From: Phycisphaera sp.
Lineage (GTDB): Bacteria > Planctomycetota > Phycisphaerae > Phycisphaerales > Phycisphaeraceae
Reading direction: 5' to 3'
NCBI GenBank assembly: GCA_016125215.1
Contig: WGMF01000016.1
Span: 62,001-126,000 of the forward strand
Length of the DNA stretch: 64,000 nucleotides
Position numbers and translations under genes: made by a program. Below the pieces are notes generated by a model that was not told where the DNA came from, did no database searches, and saw only the letters and a list, made by a program, of their open reading frames with translations. Positions 10,770-18,929 of the stretch are shown piece by piece; position 1 is the first letter of the stretch; each line of letters starts with the position of its first letter.

Positions 10770-11615
10770 ATGTCCCGTATATCCCGTGCAGCCCCGTGCA
10801 TCGTTTTAATCTGCCTGCTCACCGGTTGTTCCACCGTGCAGTCGCTCATGCAAGGCAACAAGCCCTCGGTGAGCCTGAGCAATGTCTCGCTGGCCAACCT
10901 CTCGCTCGACGGTGTGGACCTGGTCTTTGATGTCAAGGTGAGCAACCCTTACGATGTGCCGCTGCCGATCACCGACCTGGGCTATTCGATCTCAAGCGGG
11001 GGCACGGCTTTTCTCTCGGGCAACGCCGCTTCGTCCGGCACGGTGCCCGCGATGGGATCGAAGGTGATCCGTGTGCCGGCGGGGGTGAAGTTCACGCAGC
11101 TCATGAACGCGCTGTCGGGTGTGAAGCCCGGCTCGGTCGTGCCCTACGATGCCAAGCTCGACCTCTCCGTCAACGCACCGGCCGTGGGCAAAATCACGCT
11201 GCCCCTCTCCAAGTCCGGCTCTTTGCCCGTGCCCGCGCTGCCCAGTGTCAAAGTGGCCGGCCTCAAGTGGACCGACCTGTCCATGCAAAACGCCGCCGGC
11301 GAGGTCTCATTGAAGATTACGAGTGCAAACGACTTTCCGGTCGACCTCTCGGCGATGTCTTACAACCTGTCATTAGGCGGCACGAAAGTTGCCCAGAGCC
11401 GGGTCGAGCAAGCGGTGAAGTTCGAGAAAGACAAGCCCGCGATGCTCACCTTCCCCGTGAGTTTCTCCCCCATCCAGTTGGGCCTGGGTGTCTTCAACCT
11501 CATCCAGGGCAAGGGTGCCGCTTACCAGATTGCCGGCGACATGAACCTTGCCACCCCGTTCGGCCAACTCAACCTGCCCTACGACAGCACCGGCAAGACG
11601 GCGATGTCGAAGTGA
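10770..11615 (+). CDS. LEA14-like (WHy domain) lipoprotein
   Basis: 281 residues. The N-terminus is a lipoprotein signal peptide with lipobox LLTGC (Cys20), so the protein should be lipid-anchored. The mature part has two related beta-rich repeats (about 35-150 and 155-275). Each contains a segment such as LSLDGVDLVFDVKVSNPYDVPLP and VSLKITSANDFPVDLSAM, with the N-P/D-F/Y-P-V/D-LP signature of the LEA type 2/WHy family, known from water-stress proteins and found in bacterial envelopes. A GGAGA lies about 8 bases before ATG 10770. It is separated from the upstream aminotransferase by 63 bp and could be co-transcribed. The biochemical role is unknown; membrane or stress function is an inference. 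Confidence 0.82.
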   Translation: MSRISRAAPCIVLICLLTGCSTVQSLMQGNKPSVSLSNVSLANLSLDGVDLVFDVKVSNPYDVPLPITDLGYSISSGGTAFLSGNAASSGTVPAMGSKVIRVPAGVKFTQLMNALSGVKPGSVVPYDAKLDLSVNAPAVGKITLPLSKSGSLPVPALPSVKVAGLKWTDLSMQNAAGEVSLKITSANDFPVDLSAMSYNLSLGGTKVAQSRVEQAVKFEKDKPAMLTFPVSFSPIQLGLGVFNLIQGKGAAYQIAGDMNLATPFGQLNLPYDSTGKTAMSK

Positions 11616-11677
11616 CGGTTCGCAGGTGAAACGAACTCAAGGTTCCCGGCACCTTTCTTCATGCCTACTTCTTTGGA

Positions 11678-11763
11678 AGCCCCACCTGGAAAGGTGGGGC
11701 TGTGTGTTGGCAAGATCAAACGGGGTATCCCGTGAACGCAGCCCCACTTTGCCAAGCGGGGCT
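11678..11763. repeat. Two tandem hairpins of an AGCCCCAC...GTGGGGCT repeat
   Basis: Hairpin 1 (11678-11701): perfect 10 bp stem AGCCCCACCT / AGGTGGGGCT with GGAA loop. Hairpin 2 (11740-11763): same stem family with one mismatch (AGCCCCACTT / AAGCGGGGCT), loop TGCC. They lie 38 bp apart in the 273 bp gap after the LEA14-like gene. This looks like a dispersed palindrome inserted twice; either copy could end transcription, though no long T-run follows. The rest of 11616-11888 holds only the promoter/RBS region of the next gene. Confidence 0.65.
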
Positions 11764-11888
11764 ACCAATAACGCGCGTTTCTACTTGGCATTCATGACAC
11801 CATTCTTCAACCTTGACACCTTCCTTTAACCGGGCTTGGCAGACCGTATCCTGTGTTATCATGAGGGCACCTTTACAGGAGCCATCGC

Positions 11889-13559
11889 ATGCGCCTTCAC
11901 TTGGGGATTCGCGGGTTGTTGTTGGCTGCGCTGCTGGTCGCGTTGCCAAGTCTTGCCCCGGCTGCGCCATACAAGGAGATGGACCCGAATGACCTGACCC
12001 CCGAGCAGAAAGACCTGCTCAACCACGCCTACCTCGTCTACCGCATGGACCTGCTGCCGGCGATCAACATCACCGGTGATCAGGTGGTGGTCATCCGCAA
12101 CGCCCGTCAGGACGTGAATTACATTCTTTCGCTCCAGCGGACTAATGAGGGTGAGGCCATCATCCAATCCCGCCGCGCGACCGGTCCGGGTATGGTCAAG
12201 ATCGTGCTCGAGAAGCTGGCCCCCGTGCGTGAGGCGCTGAGCGAAGAACAACGGCAGGCGTTTAAGCAGATCATGACCGATCAGAAGCTCCAGCCCGTCA
12301 AGGTGGACGCCTCGACACGTCAGTTCCTCCTCTGTTACACCTTCGGCCCCAACGACCGCGTGGAGAAAGCCAAAGCCCCCGACGGCAGGGTTCTTGACGT
12401 GGTGATCCCCGAGAAGGAAGACCACAAGCTTTGGTACACCGAACTGAAGACCGGTGACGAATTGGTTCGGCTCATGGAAAACCCACTGCTCGACGTGCAC
12501 CCCCCGGTGGGCGACTTCCTGGTCAAACGTGGGTCCGCCAGCCTCGACGCCGTTACGAAAAAACGTCTGGCTGAACTTCTGCTCACCGGCGCGGAACAGA
12601 ACCAATCGGGCATGGACCCCGGCTACACGATGCAGGCCTACAGCACCGTAGCCCAGCCCGAACACGAGAAGCGTGTCTTTGCCTTGCTTGAGAAGTGTTC
12701 CATCCATCACCTGGCCGGCATGGTCGCCGCTTACGCCGCGGTCGCGCCTGTCAAGGCGCTGGATTACATTGCCAAGCCCCGGACCGACAAGAATTACCCG
12801 ATCCGCGCCATCCAGGGCTTGGGCATGGCACCCGACGGGCTTCGGCTGCTGCAATCGGCGCGGGCCAAGATGCCGGACATGAAGTGGATGATCGACCAGC
12901 AGGTCAAAGCCGTCACTGAATTGCAGAAGGCGCGTGCCGAGGGCCGACCGGAGAACCCCGGTGAGGCGGCGGCGATCAGGCAACTTGAGCAGGCAAAGCG
13001 TGAGGCTGATGAACGCGCCGCATCCGGCAAAAAGCCCGGGGATTACCAGGGCTTTTCCGACTGGTTCGCGGACCTCTCGAGCGATGATAAACAGAAGATC
13101 AATAAGGCGGGCGACCACTACGTCAGCAGCGTCTTTGCGGTGGACTTGTCCAAGGTGACGCCCCAGCAGCGGTCGGCGGTGTTCAAAATCGCCCTTGCGG
13201 CGTTGACGGCCCCGAAGACCACGCTCAGCCGCGACAACGCCGGCAAGCTGCTGATTTTCTCGGCTGATCGGGGCGACAGCGACGCCATCGCGGCCCTGGT
13301 CAAGCCTGACAATTGGCGGGCTCAGTATCCGCTCGCGGCGCTGATGCGTGTCAACCCCGACAAGGCGCAGGAGGTGTTGCTGGCCATTGAGGATGAGCCT
13401 AAGCCCGGGATCGGCGCGGTCAGAAAAGCCGCCGACCTCGTCCCCACCGAGGCGGTCGTGGTGTTTGAACAGACGTTGCCAAAGCTCAAGTTTGCCACAA
13501 CCCGTGAATCCTATAGGAAGTTCATCGACGAGCTCAAAGCGCAGGGCCCGAAGTCATGA
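11889..13559 (+). CDS. Exported protein of unknown function with helical repeats
   Basis: 556 residues; no family recognised. A clear signal peptide (MRLHLGIRGLLLAALLVALPSLAPAA, cleavage near residue 25) sends it out of the cytoplasm. The mature protein begins with Pro/Asp/Gln-rich sequence (EMDPNDLTPEQKDLLNHAYLVYRMD) and is mostly alpha-helical. The region from about 215 to 540 alternates short amphipathic helices with Ala/Leu spacing (LEKCSIHHLAGMVAAYAAVAP, LFSADRGDSDAIAALV), suggesting an ARM/HEAT-like solenoid. A highly charged helix (QLEQAKREADERAASGKKP, about 360-380) interrupts it. AGGAG lies 8 bases before ATG 11889. The stop overlaps the next gene by ATGA, so the two are translationally coupled and probably act together. 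Confidence 0.7.
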   Translation: MRLHLGIRGLLLAALLVALPSLAPAAPYKEMDPNDLTPEQKDLLNHAYLVYRMDLLPAINITGDQVVVIRNARQDVNYILSLQRTNEGEAIIQSRRATGPGMVKIVLEKLAPVREALSEEQRQAFKQIMTDQKLQPVKVDASTRQFLLCYTFGPNDRVEKAKAPDGRVLDVVIPEKEDHKLWYTELKTGDELVRLMENPLLDVHPPVGDFLVKRGSASLDAVTKKRLAELLLTGAEQNQSGMDPGYTMQAYSTVAQPEHEKRVFALLEKCSIHHLAGMVAAYAAVAPVKALDYIAKPRTDKNYPIRAIQGLGMAPDGLRLLQSARAKMPDMKWMIDQQVKAVTELQKARAEGRPENPGEAAAIRQLEQAKREADERAASGKKPGDYQGFSDWFADLSSDDKQKINKAGDHYVSSVFAVDLSKVTPQQRSAVFKIALAALTAPKTTLSRDNAGKLLIFSADRGDSDAIAALVKPDNWRAQYPLAALMRVNPDKAQEVLLAIEDEPKPGIGAVRKAADLVPTEAVVVFEQTLPKLKFATTRESYRKFIDELKAQGPKS

Positions 13560-14104
13560 GCATCTTCGATCCCTCCGACAGGTCGTTTGAGAACGTGCCC
13601 CACGCGCGGTTTGGTGTGCATTGTTTCACGCTGGCTCATTCGGCGGGTCAAGCCAAGGGGTTGCTTGGGTGTGCCGGGGTGTGTCTGGTCATCACCGCGT
13701 GCATCTATCTCTTCACAGCCGTGGAATGGATGAAGCTCGTCGGGATGTTGCCCGCGCTGGTTTTGATTCTGGCCGGCGTGCTGGGTGGGGTGCAACTCGT
13801 GCGGTCGCGTCATCGGTTCCACATCTACGAGCGGGGCGTCGTCCACAAAGGCCCGCGCGATGAAACGGAAATCGCCTTCGACCGCGTCACCGAAGCGGTG
13901 CTCGACCTCACCGAAAACCCCGGCACGGTCTCGATGAAGTTCCGCCTCCACAGCGGCCCGGTGAAGATCGCGTTCAACGACGGCACGTCCATGGTTGAAA
14001 GGCATAGCCGACAACGCATGTCCGCATTGGTCCACCACATCGTGAGTCGGCTCCCCGGTGACGTGCCGCTCAAGGGTCTGCACAATCTCAAGCCGGACCA
14101 TTGA
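13556..14104 (+). CDS. Two-helix membrane protein with PH-like cytoplasmic domain
   Basis: 182 residues; family not securely recognised. Two adjacent hydrophobic segments (about 36-55, GLLGCAGVCLVITACIYLF; and 60-80, KLVGMLPALVLILAGVLGG) form a membrane hairpin. It is followed by a soluble beta-rich domain (HRFHIYERGVVHKGPRDETEIAFDRVTEAV...), a pattern common in bacterial PH-like/DUF-type membrane proteins. The start ATG overlaps the stop of the exported solenoid gene (ATGA), which indicates coupling. No catalytic motif is visible. Confidence 0.7.
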   Translation: MSIFDPSDRSFENVPHARFGVHCFTLAHSAGQAKGLLGCAGVCLVITACIYLFTAVEWMKLVGMLPALVLILAGVLGGVQLVRSRHRFHIYERGVVHKGPRDETEIAFDRVTEAVLDLTENPGTVSMKFRLHSGPVKIAFNDGTSMVERHSRQRMSALVHHIVSRLPGDVPLKGLHNLKPDH

Positions 14105-14165
14105 CAGCCAAGGTGATATCCGGCATGTTCAATCCTGTTCCGAACCGTTGATTAAGAGGCTGTTC

Positions 14166-15482
14166 ATGAAAAAATACCTGTTGCTTCTATGCGTGTTACT
14201 TGTCATGTCCTGGTCCCGCTTTTTGCGAGCGGGCAACTTGAATGTGGTTTTCCTGCTAGCCGATGACCTGCGACCCGACTGCCTGGGTGTGCTGGGGCAC
14301 ACGGTGGTCAAAACGCCCAACATCGACAGGCTCTGTGCCAACGGGTTGATATTCCGCAACGCCTACGTGCTCGGTTCGAATTCCGGGGCGGTGTGTACGC
14401 CCAGCCGCACGATGATTATGACGGGCATGGATTACCTGCGGCATTCGCCCACGCCATCAACTCTGGCCCAGACAGTCAAAGCGGCTGGGTACGCTTCGAT
14501 CCGCAGCGGCAAAGCCGGCAACAACCCGAGCAAACTCGACAAAGTTTTCGATGTCCACCTCGACGGCAAAACCGCTGAGGGTAACGCCAACAACATCATC
14601 GGGTTCATCCAGGAACACGCGGGCAAGCAGCCGCTGTTTATCTATATGGCCCCGCACGAGCCACACGACCCGCAGTTCGCGCCCGACGAATATTACAGGA
14701 TGTACAAGCCCGGGGACATCCCGCTGCCGGCCGCCTTCCTGCCTTACCACCCGTTCGACAACGGTGAGATGACCGTGCGTGATGAACAGACCCTGCCCTG
14801 GCCCCGCACGAGGGAGAGCGTCACCGGGAAGCTGGCGCGGTATTACGCTTCGATCACATACTGGGACGCGCAGTGCGGCCGTGTGATTGATGCGCTCAAA
14901 GCGGCCGGGCAGTTTGAGAACACGGTCTTCGTCGTAGCGGGGGACAACGGATTGTCGCTTGGCGAACACGGCCTGCTGGGCAAGCAGAACCTCTACGAGT
15001 TCGGCGGGATGCACGTGCCGTTGATATTTGTCGGCCCAGGCATCCCCAAGGGGCAAACGCAGGCTTTTGCATACCTCCACGATGTCTACCCGACGCTGTG
15101 CGAACTCGCGGGCGTCGCCATCCCCGATGGGCTGGATGCCACGAGCCTCGTGCCGGTGATCGAGGGCAAGCAAGCGGGTGTGCATCCGGTGATGTTCACC
15201 GCGTATAAGAATTGCCAGCGAGCGATCCGTGATGAACGATGGAAGCTCATCCGTTATCCATTGATTGACAAGACGCAGTTGTTTGACTTGCAAAACGACC
15301 CGCACGAGATGAACGACCTCGCGGGTGATCCCATGTATTTGCAGACCGTCACGCAGATGACAGCGTTACTCAAGAAAGCGCAAGCAGAACACAATGACAA
15401 CTGCCCGCTTGTCGTGGAAGATCCCAGCCCCGCGGAATGGACACCCCCCAGCACCCGGAGGACTCAACCACTTGCCCGTTAG
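14166..15482 (+). CDS. Exported sulfatase (type I, formylglycine-dependent)
   Basis: 438 residues; hydrolyses sulfate esters, probably of polysaccharides. The start ATG 14166 follows AAGAGG by 6 bases and gives a signal peptide (MKKYLLLLCVLLVMSW). Metal ligands Asp33/Asp34 are in LLADDLRPD. The activation motif is CTPSR (Cys77 to Arg81), in which the cysteine must be converted to formylglycine by a maturase (FGE/SumF1 or anSME, none in the window). YMAPHEPHDPQF and VVAGDNGLSLGEHGLLGKQNLYE carry further active-site His/Asp/Lys. It resembles iduronate-2-sulfatase-like members. It converges on the XylR-type regulator gene 51 bp downstream, which suggests a link to carbohydrate-responsive control (inference). 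An upstream in-frame start at 14058 would lack a signal peptide. Confidence 0.93.
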   Translation: MKKYLLLLCVLLVMSWSRFLRAGNLNVVFLLADDLRPDCLGVLGHTVVKTPNIDRLCANGLIFRNAYVLGSNSGAVCTPSRTMIMTGMDYLRHSPTPSTLAQTVKAAGYASIRSGKAGNNPSKLDKVFDVHLDGKTAEGNANNIIGFIQEHAGKQPLFIYMAPHEPHDPQFAPDEYYRMYKPGDIPLPAAFLPYHPFDNGEMTVRDEQTLPWPRTRESVTGKLARYYASITYWDAQCGRVIDALKAAGQFENTVFVVAGDNGLSLGEHGLLGKQNLYEFGGMHVPLIFVGPGIPKGQTQAFAYLHDVYPTLCELAGVAIPDGLDATSLVPVIEGKQAGVHPVMFTAYKNCQRAIRDERWKLIRYPLIDKTQLFDLQNDPHEMNDLAGDPMYLQTVTQMTALLKKAQAEHNDNCPLVVEDPSPAEWTPPSTRRTQPLAR

Positions 15483-15533
15483 TTGATTTGTCCAATAGCC
15501 ATATTGACCACTCGAACGGTTCGCATTGCCACA

Positions 15534-16703
15534 TTACTCCTGATGAGTCGGGCTTACCCCCCTCATGCTCCGTCGGTATTCGCCGGGGGTCATGCCCGTC
15601 ACGCGTTTGAAGGCCTCGAAGAGTCGCGGCTGGTGCTCGAAACCGCAGTGGTAGGCGATCTGATCGGTGCCGGCTTCGCTGCTCAAGAGCATGCTCTTGG
15701 CCTTCTCGACACGGGCGCGGGTGATCGCGGTGTGGATGGTGTAGCCCAGTTCCTGTTTCATCTTCTTTTCCAGGGTGGAACGCGAACACCCCGAGTCCAT
15801 GAGCACCTCTTCCACACCGATGCCCCGCTCGGCGTGGTCGCGGATGAACTGAATCGCTCTACCCACCAAGGGGTCTTGCATCGGGAGGATGTCCGTGCTC
15901 CGCCGAGCGATGACTCTGAGCGGGGGGATGCGTTGCACCGGTTCCACACGCCGGCCTTGCATGAGCGCATCGAGCGTCCTGGCCGCGGTCTGACCCATCC
16001 GGCGTTCGTCGAGTTGGACGCTGGAGATCGGCACAGCCGACATGATCGACGCCCAGCGGTTGTTGTTGACGCCCAGCACGCCGACCTCGCTGGGCACGCG
16101 CAGGCCAAGATCGATCGCGGTATTGACGGTGAATCGTGAAAGGTAGTCCATCACGGTCATGATGCCGATCGGCTTGGGGAACTCTTCCAGCCAATGACGG
16201 AGCATTTTGAGAATGGCGTCCGTTTTGAAGTCTTCGATGGATCGTGTCTCGCAATTGCGCCCCGCCGCCCGAAGCGTTTCCAGGAAACCTTCCTGCTGAT
16301 GGGCGGATGGCCAGGAGTCGTTCCCGATGTAGGCAAAGTTCGTGTAGCCCCGTTCGAGAAGGTGCTCAGCTCCAAGTCGGCCCACCGCGTGGTAGTCGCT
16401 GTTGACCTGGGGCAAAGGCGACTGGCGATCCTTGGGGGTCACACTGACAATGGCCACCCCCTTGCTCTGAGCAAGGCCCTCCATGTCCGGTGTCAGTTCC
16501 AAACCCATCGCACCATCGATTTTTTCCCACGGCAACCCCACCCAATCGCTGAATGGCGATAAGCCGTGACTGCCCAGTAATTTCCAATGCCGAAGGTTCC
16601 CCGCATACTCGGACACAGCCCGGCAGAACTCGAACGTATTTTCCCCGTTGAAACTGTCGTGCAGGGTGACGTGGAAGCGATTAATCGGATTATTCTGGGG
16701 CAT
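15534..16703 (-). CDS. XylR-like transcriptional regulator (periplasmic-binding-like sensor plus AraC HTH)
   Basis: 389 residues. Residues about 1-275 resemble the LacI/PBP1-type ligand-binding fold of XylR (HVTLHDSFNG, NSDYHAVGRLGAEHLLERGYTNFAYIG, VLGVNNNRWASIMSAVPISSVQLD). Residues about 285-380 form a tandem-HTH AraC domain (VEEVLMDSGCSRSTLEKKM ... TDQIAYHCGFEHQPRLFEAFKRVTGMTPGEYRR). Such proteins sense a sugar and activate catabolic genes. There is no canonical RBS before ATG 16703. The AT-rich upstream region contains paired ATACnGTAT sites, a good candidate for autoregulation and control of the divergent PEP-CTERM gene. It converges with the sulfatase. The ligand is unknown. Confidence 0.9.
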   Translation of the reverse strand: MPQNNPINRFHVTLHDSFNGENTFEFCRAVSEYAGNLRHWKLLGSHGLSPFSDWVGLPWEKIDGAMGLELTPDMEGLAQSKGVAIVSVTPKDRQSPLPQVNSDYHAVGRLGAEHLLERGYTNFAYIGNDSWPSAHQQEGFLETLRAAGRNCETRSIEDFKTDAILKMLRHWLEEFPKPIGIMTVMDYLSRFTVNTAIDLGLRVPSEVGVLGVNNNRWASIMSAVPISSVQLDERRMGQTAARTLDALMQGRRVEPVQRIPPLRVIARRSTDILPMQDPLVGRAIQFIRDHAERGIGVEEVLMDSGCSRSTLEKKMKQELGYTIHTAITRARVEKAKSMLLSSEAGTDQIAYHCGFEHQPRLFEAFKRVTGMTPGEYRRSMRGVSPTHQE

Positions 16704-16719
16704 GGCTTAATTTTTATTA

Positions 16720-16751
16720 AATACCGTATAAATTTTACTATATACAGTATT
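16720..16751. promoter_or_regulatory. Paired ATACnGTAT operator in a divergent intergenic region
   Basis: Two palindromic nonamers, ATACCGTAT (16721-16729) and ATACAGTAT (16742-16750), have centres 21 bp apart, about two helical turns. Together they form an inverted repeat of 11 bp arms with one mismatch. They sit 17-48 bp before the regulator's ATG, in the most AT-rich part of the neighbourhood, between divergent genes. The arrangement suits cooperative binding of a dimeric AraC/XylR-type protein. Binding is inferred. Confidence 0.6.
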
Positions 16752-16899
16752 GCAAGGAACGCAATACCCATCATAATGGTCTTGTTCTCGTGTTGAGGTC
16801 ATTCATTTCATAGGTTTCATAAATATTCTGACGCAATGCTTCTCATGGTGGATTAAATCTTCAAGAACCCATAACGCAATTCAAGAGAGGAGTTGAACG

Positions 16900-17646
16900 A
16901 TGAAAAGCAAGACAGTTCTGGCTGCATTAACTTCCACCTTACTTGTGAGTTCGACGTACGCTGCGGTAATCAATCTAAGTAACAGCAGCTACACCCCGGA
17001 TGGCACAAATGGTTCATCGGTAGTCATCACGGATATCGCCACACCCAATGGGGGTAACGTTCATCCGGGTGTCGTTTCGACGTCTTACCTGATCTCAACT
17101 TTCAACTTTGGTACAGGTACATCCGCGACCCTGCGGGCCCAGTTTTTAGCAACCAATGGGGCGAATCGGGTCGGCGTGGAGATTCAGAGCAATGGTCTAG
17201 CCCAGACAACGGGCACAGCCAATCCCAACCGGTCTTCCATCGACTTGACTACAGGAACTCTCGCAGGTCAATCCATCGTGGTGCTCACCAAGTTCTACTT
17301 TGACCCAAACAACAGCGCGACCTATGGAAGTACCAACGCTGGGGACGACATGCTCATGAATGTCTGGATCAATCCGACAAGCTCATCAGTCGAGGGCTCG
17401 GGGATTAGCGCGGGTGATTTTTATGCCCTGTGGAACGCAAACACGTTCAATAATTGGAAAAACACCGTTCTTAACAACAACACGGCCGGGGGTGCCGGTG
17501 CTTCTTCTGTCACGAACTCCGTGCTCCTCACCGGCACCGACGCGACCTTTGCCAACGCTCTTGCGGCGGCGGGCGTTCCCGAGCCTGCGTCGATCGCGCT
17601 GCTGGGCCTCGGCGGACTCCTGGTCGCCGGCCGCCGTCGTGGCTAA
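16900..17646 (+). CDS. PEP-CTERM sorting-domain exported protein
   Basis: 248 residues. A signal peptide (MKSKTVLAALTSTLLVSSTYA) is followed by a Ser/Thr/Asn/Gly-rich beta-type body with no recognised enzymatic motif. The C-terminal PEP-CTERM tripartite signal is VPEPASIALLGLGGLLVAGRRRG: the PEP motif, a hydrophobic helix and terminal arginines. Such proteins are processed by exosortase-type sorting enzymes and secreted, often into extracellular matrix. A strong Shine-Dalgarno (GAGAGGAG, about 16884-16891) precedes ATG 16900. The gene is divergent from the XylR-like regulator and followed by a Rho-independent terminator. Codon use is somewhat less GC-rich than in its neighbours. Confidence 0.85.
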   Translation: MKSKTVLAALTSTLLVSSTYAAVINLSNSSYTPDGTNGSSVVITDIATPNGGNVHPGVVSTSYLISTFNFGTGTSATLRAQFLATNGANRVGVEIQSNGLAQTTGTANPNRSSIDLTTGTLAGQSIVVLTKFYFDPNNSATYGSTNAGDDMLMNVWINPTSSSVEGSGISAGDFYALWNANTFNNWKNTVLNNNTAGGAGASSVTNSVLLTGTDATFANALAAAGVPEPASIALLGLGGLLVAGRRRG

Positions 17647-17684
17647 TAGGTATGCATCCAACTCTGTATTAAGATCTCCTCCAG

Positions 17685-17719
17685 CGGCTGCGCGAGTCCT
17701 CCGACCGCGCAGCCGTTTT
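17685..17719 (+). terminator. Rho-independent terminator of the PEP-CTERM gene
   Basis: A perfect 10 bp stem CGGCTGCGCG (17685-17694) / CGCGCAGCCG (17706-17715) with an 11-base loop, directly followed by TTTT. It lies 39 bp after the stop codon of the PEP-CTERM gene. Confidence 0.85.
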
Positions 17720-17774
17720 GCGTGACCCCTCCGGCAATCATCGTGTTCCACCGCCTTGCCCCGGAGTCCACCGC

Positions 17775-18557
17775 ATGAAACACCCACCCACGAATCGCAA
17801 CGCGTTTACCCTGGTGGAACTGCTTGTGGTGGTGACGATCATCGGGCTGCTGGTGGCGATATTGCTGCCCAGCCTGCAGAAATCGCGCGAACTCGGCCGT
17901 CGTGTCGTGTGCATGGCCAACCTGAAGCAGACTTCGCTGGGCTGCTTCAACTACGTATCGGATTTCAAGGGTTGGACGCCGTGGTCGCCGCGCCGCAACA
18001 CGTTTTCACCCACTCATCTGCAGTTTGGATCACGCAACCTGGCTCATAGCGCCAACAAGAATCTCACCAATCCAGCTAATCCCGACTACTATTTCCCCGA
18101 CGAAAAGGGGCCGGATGTCGTGGGCAAGGCGATGGAGGGCGGTTATCTCCCGATCAACCCCAAGTATCTTTATTGCCCCAGCCGAACATCCCCGGATCGG
18201 TATTCGATAGGTTATTCAAGCAGTTGGAGCTGGGCGAATTGGGCGACCTATTCAACGACCGAGTTCTCATACATGTACCGCTTGCACCGCAGGATGGACG
18301 AGTATGGTAATAACGCGGTCACGCCTGATGACGTGTATGGAGCAGACCTGGCAATATGGGATACGGGGTCCAGCGGGTCGAACATCTCTTACGGTGCCCC
18401 GATGTGCCACCAGGATGGCTATTACAATGCTGTGTTTTACGACGGTTCCGTCAGAGCCGTGATCGACAAGAGCAGGATATTCGAGGTTTACAGCAGTCAG
18501 TGGTACAACCGGGAAGGCGGCGCATTAACCACGATCGACGCCTTATCCAAGCAGTGA
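17775..18557 (+). CDS. Type II secretion/pseudopilin-like protein (prepilin cleavage motif)
   Basis: 260 residues from ATG 17775. The N-terminus has the class III prepilin signal: basic leader MKHPPTNRNA, then FTLVELLVVVTIIGLLVAIL, with cleavage expected between Ala10 and Phe11 and Glu at mature position 5. The body is aromatic-rich (SSWSWANWATYSTTEFSYMY) and ends with a segment like those of planctomycete H-X9-DG-type pseudopilins (CHQDGYYNAVFYDGSVRAV), where His...Asp-Gly is a known conserved motif in this expanded family. It probably requires a prepilin peptidase and the pilus-type machinery such as that encoded at 37.4-42.8 kb. The gene follows a terminator, so it is a separate unit. Confidence 0.85.
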   Translation: MKHPPTNRNAFTLVELLVVVTIIGLLVAILLPSLQKSRELGRRVVCMANLKQTSLGCFNYVSDFKGWTPWSPRRNTFSPTHLQFGSRNLAHSANKNLTNPANPDYYFPDEKGPDVVGKAMEGGYLPINPKYLYCPSRTSPDRYSIGYSSSWSWANWATYSTTEFSYMYRLHRRMDEYGNNAVTPDDVYGADLAIWDTGSSGSNISYGAPMCHQDGYYNAVFYDGSVRAVIDKSRIFEVYSSQWYNREGGALTTIDALSKQ

Positions 18558-18566
18558 TAAGGCGTC
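18537..18566. terminator. Stem-loop overlapping the stop codon of the pseudopilin gene
   Basis: A perfect 10 bp stem GACGCCTTAT (18537-18546) / ATAAGGCGTC (18557-18566) with a 10-base loop that includes the stop codon. No T-run follows, so it may be a weak terminator or an mRNA 3'-end protector. Confidence 0.5.
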
Positions 18567-18661
18567 ATTGACCGATCCGCCCCGGGGTGTCCACGATAAG
18601 TCAGCCCCTTACAACACGGCTTTGCCACGCGGCACCTTAACCCACACCCGACCAGCACGGT

Positions 18662-18690
18662 TTGACCTTGGGCTTGCCCGGGGGTACATT
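18662..18690 (+). promoter_or_regulatory. Promoter of the rpmF-plsX-fab cluster
   Basis: TTGACC (18662-18667), an exact 17 bp spacer, then TACATT (18685-18690), close to the sigma-70 consensus. The predicted start is near 18697, leaving a leader of about 47 bases before rpmF. No other strong promoter is seen until acpP. Confidence 0.6.
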
Positions 18691-18743
18691 ATTTCGTCTG
18701 TTCCCTAACCGACCCTGAACGAATGCTTGTGGGGTAAACCGCG

Positions 18744-18926
18744 ATGCTACCATGCCAACGAAAAACCCGGTCGCAGGGCAAGATGCGCCGCTCGCACGAC
18801 GCGCTGCGGGCCGATCATGCCGTGCAATGCCCCAACTGTGGCTCAACCAAACGGCCCCACGCGGCCTGCCGTGAGTGCGGCTACGTCCGCCCCGGCCTCA
18901 AGCTTGCCCTGTCCAAGGAAGAGTAG
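18744..18926 (+). CDS. rpmF: 50S ribosomal protein L32
   Basis: 60 residues. Zinc-ribbon form of L32: KMRRSHDALRAD matches the conserved RRSHDAL core, followed by CPNCGS (Cys29, Cys32) and CRECGY (Cys42, Cys45). The N-terminus MLPCQRKTRSQGK diverges from the usual MAVPKRKTS but keeps the basic K-T-R-S stretch. The start is fixed by an in-frame stop (TAA 18735-18737) just upstream. The next gene, plsX, begins four bases after the stop, reproducing the widespread rpmF-plsX-fab arrangement that links ribosome and membrane-lipid synthesis. Confidence 0.93.
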   Translation: MLPCQRKTRSQGKMRRSHDALRADHAVQCPNCGSTKRPHAACRECGYVRPGLKLALSKEE

Positions 18927-18929
18927 CCT

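Noticed and set aside
11859-13118. 419-codon open frame opposite the exported solenoid gene
   Set aside because: The plus-strand frame has a signal peptide, an RBS and coupling to the next gene; the antisense frame has none of these.
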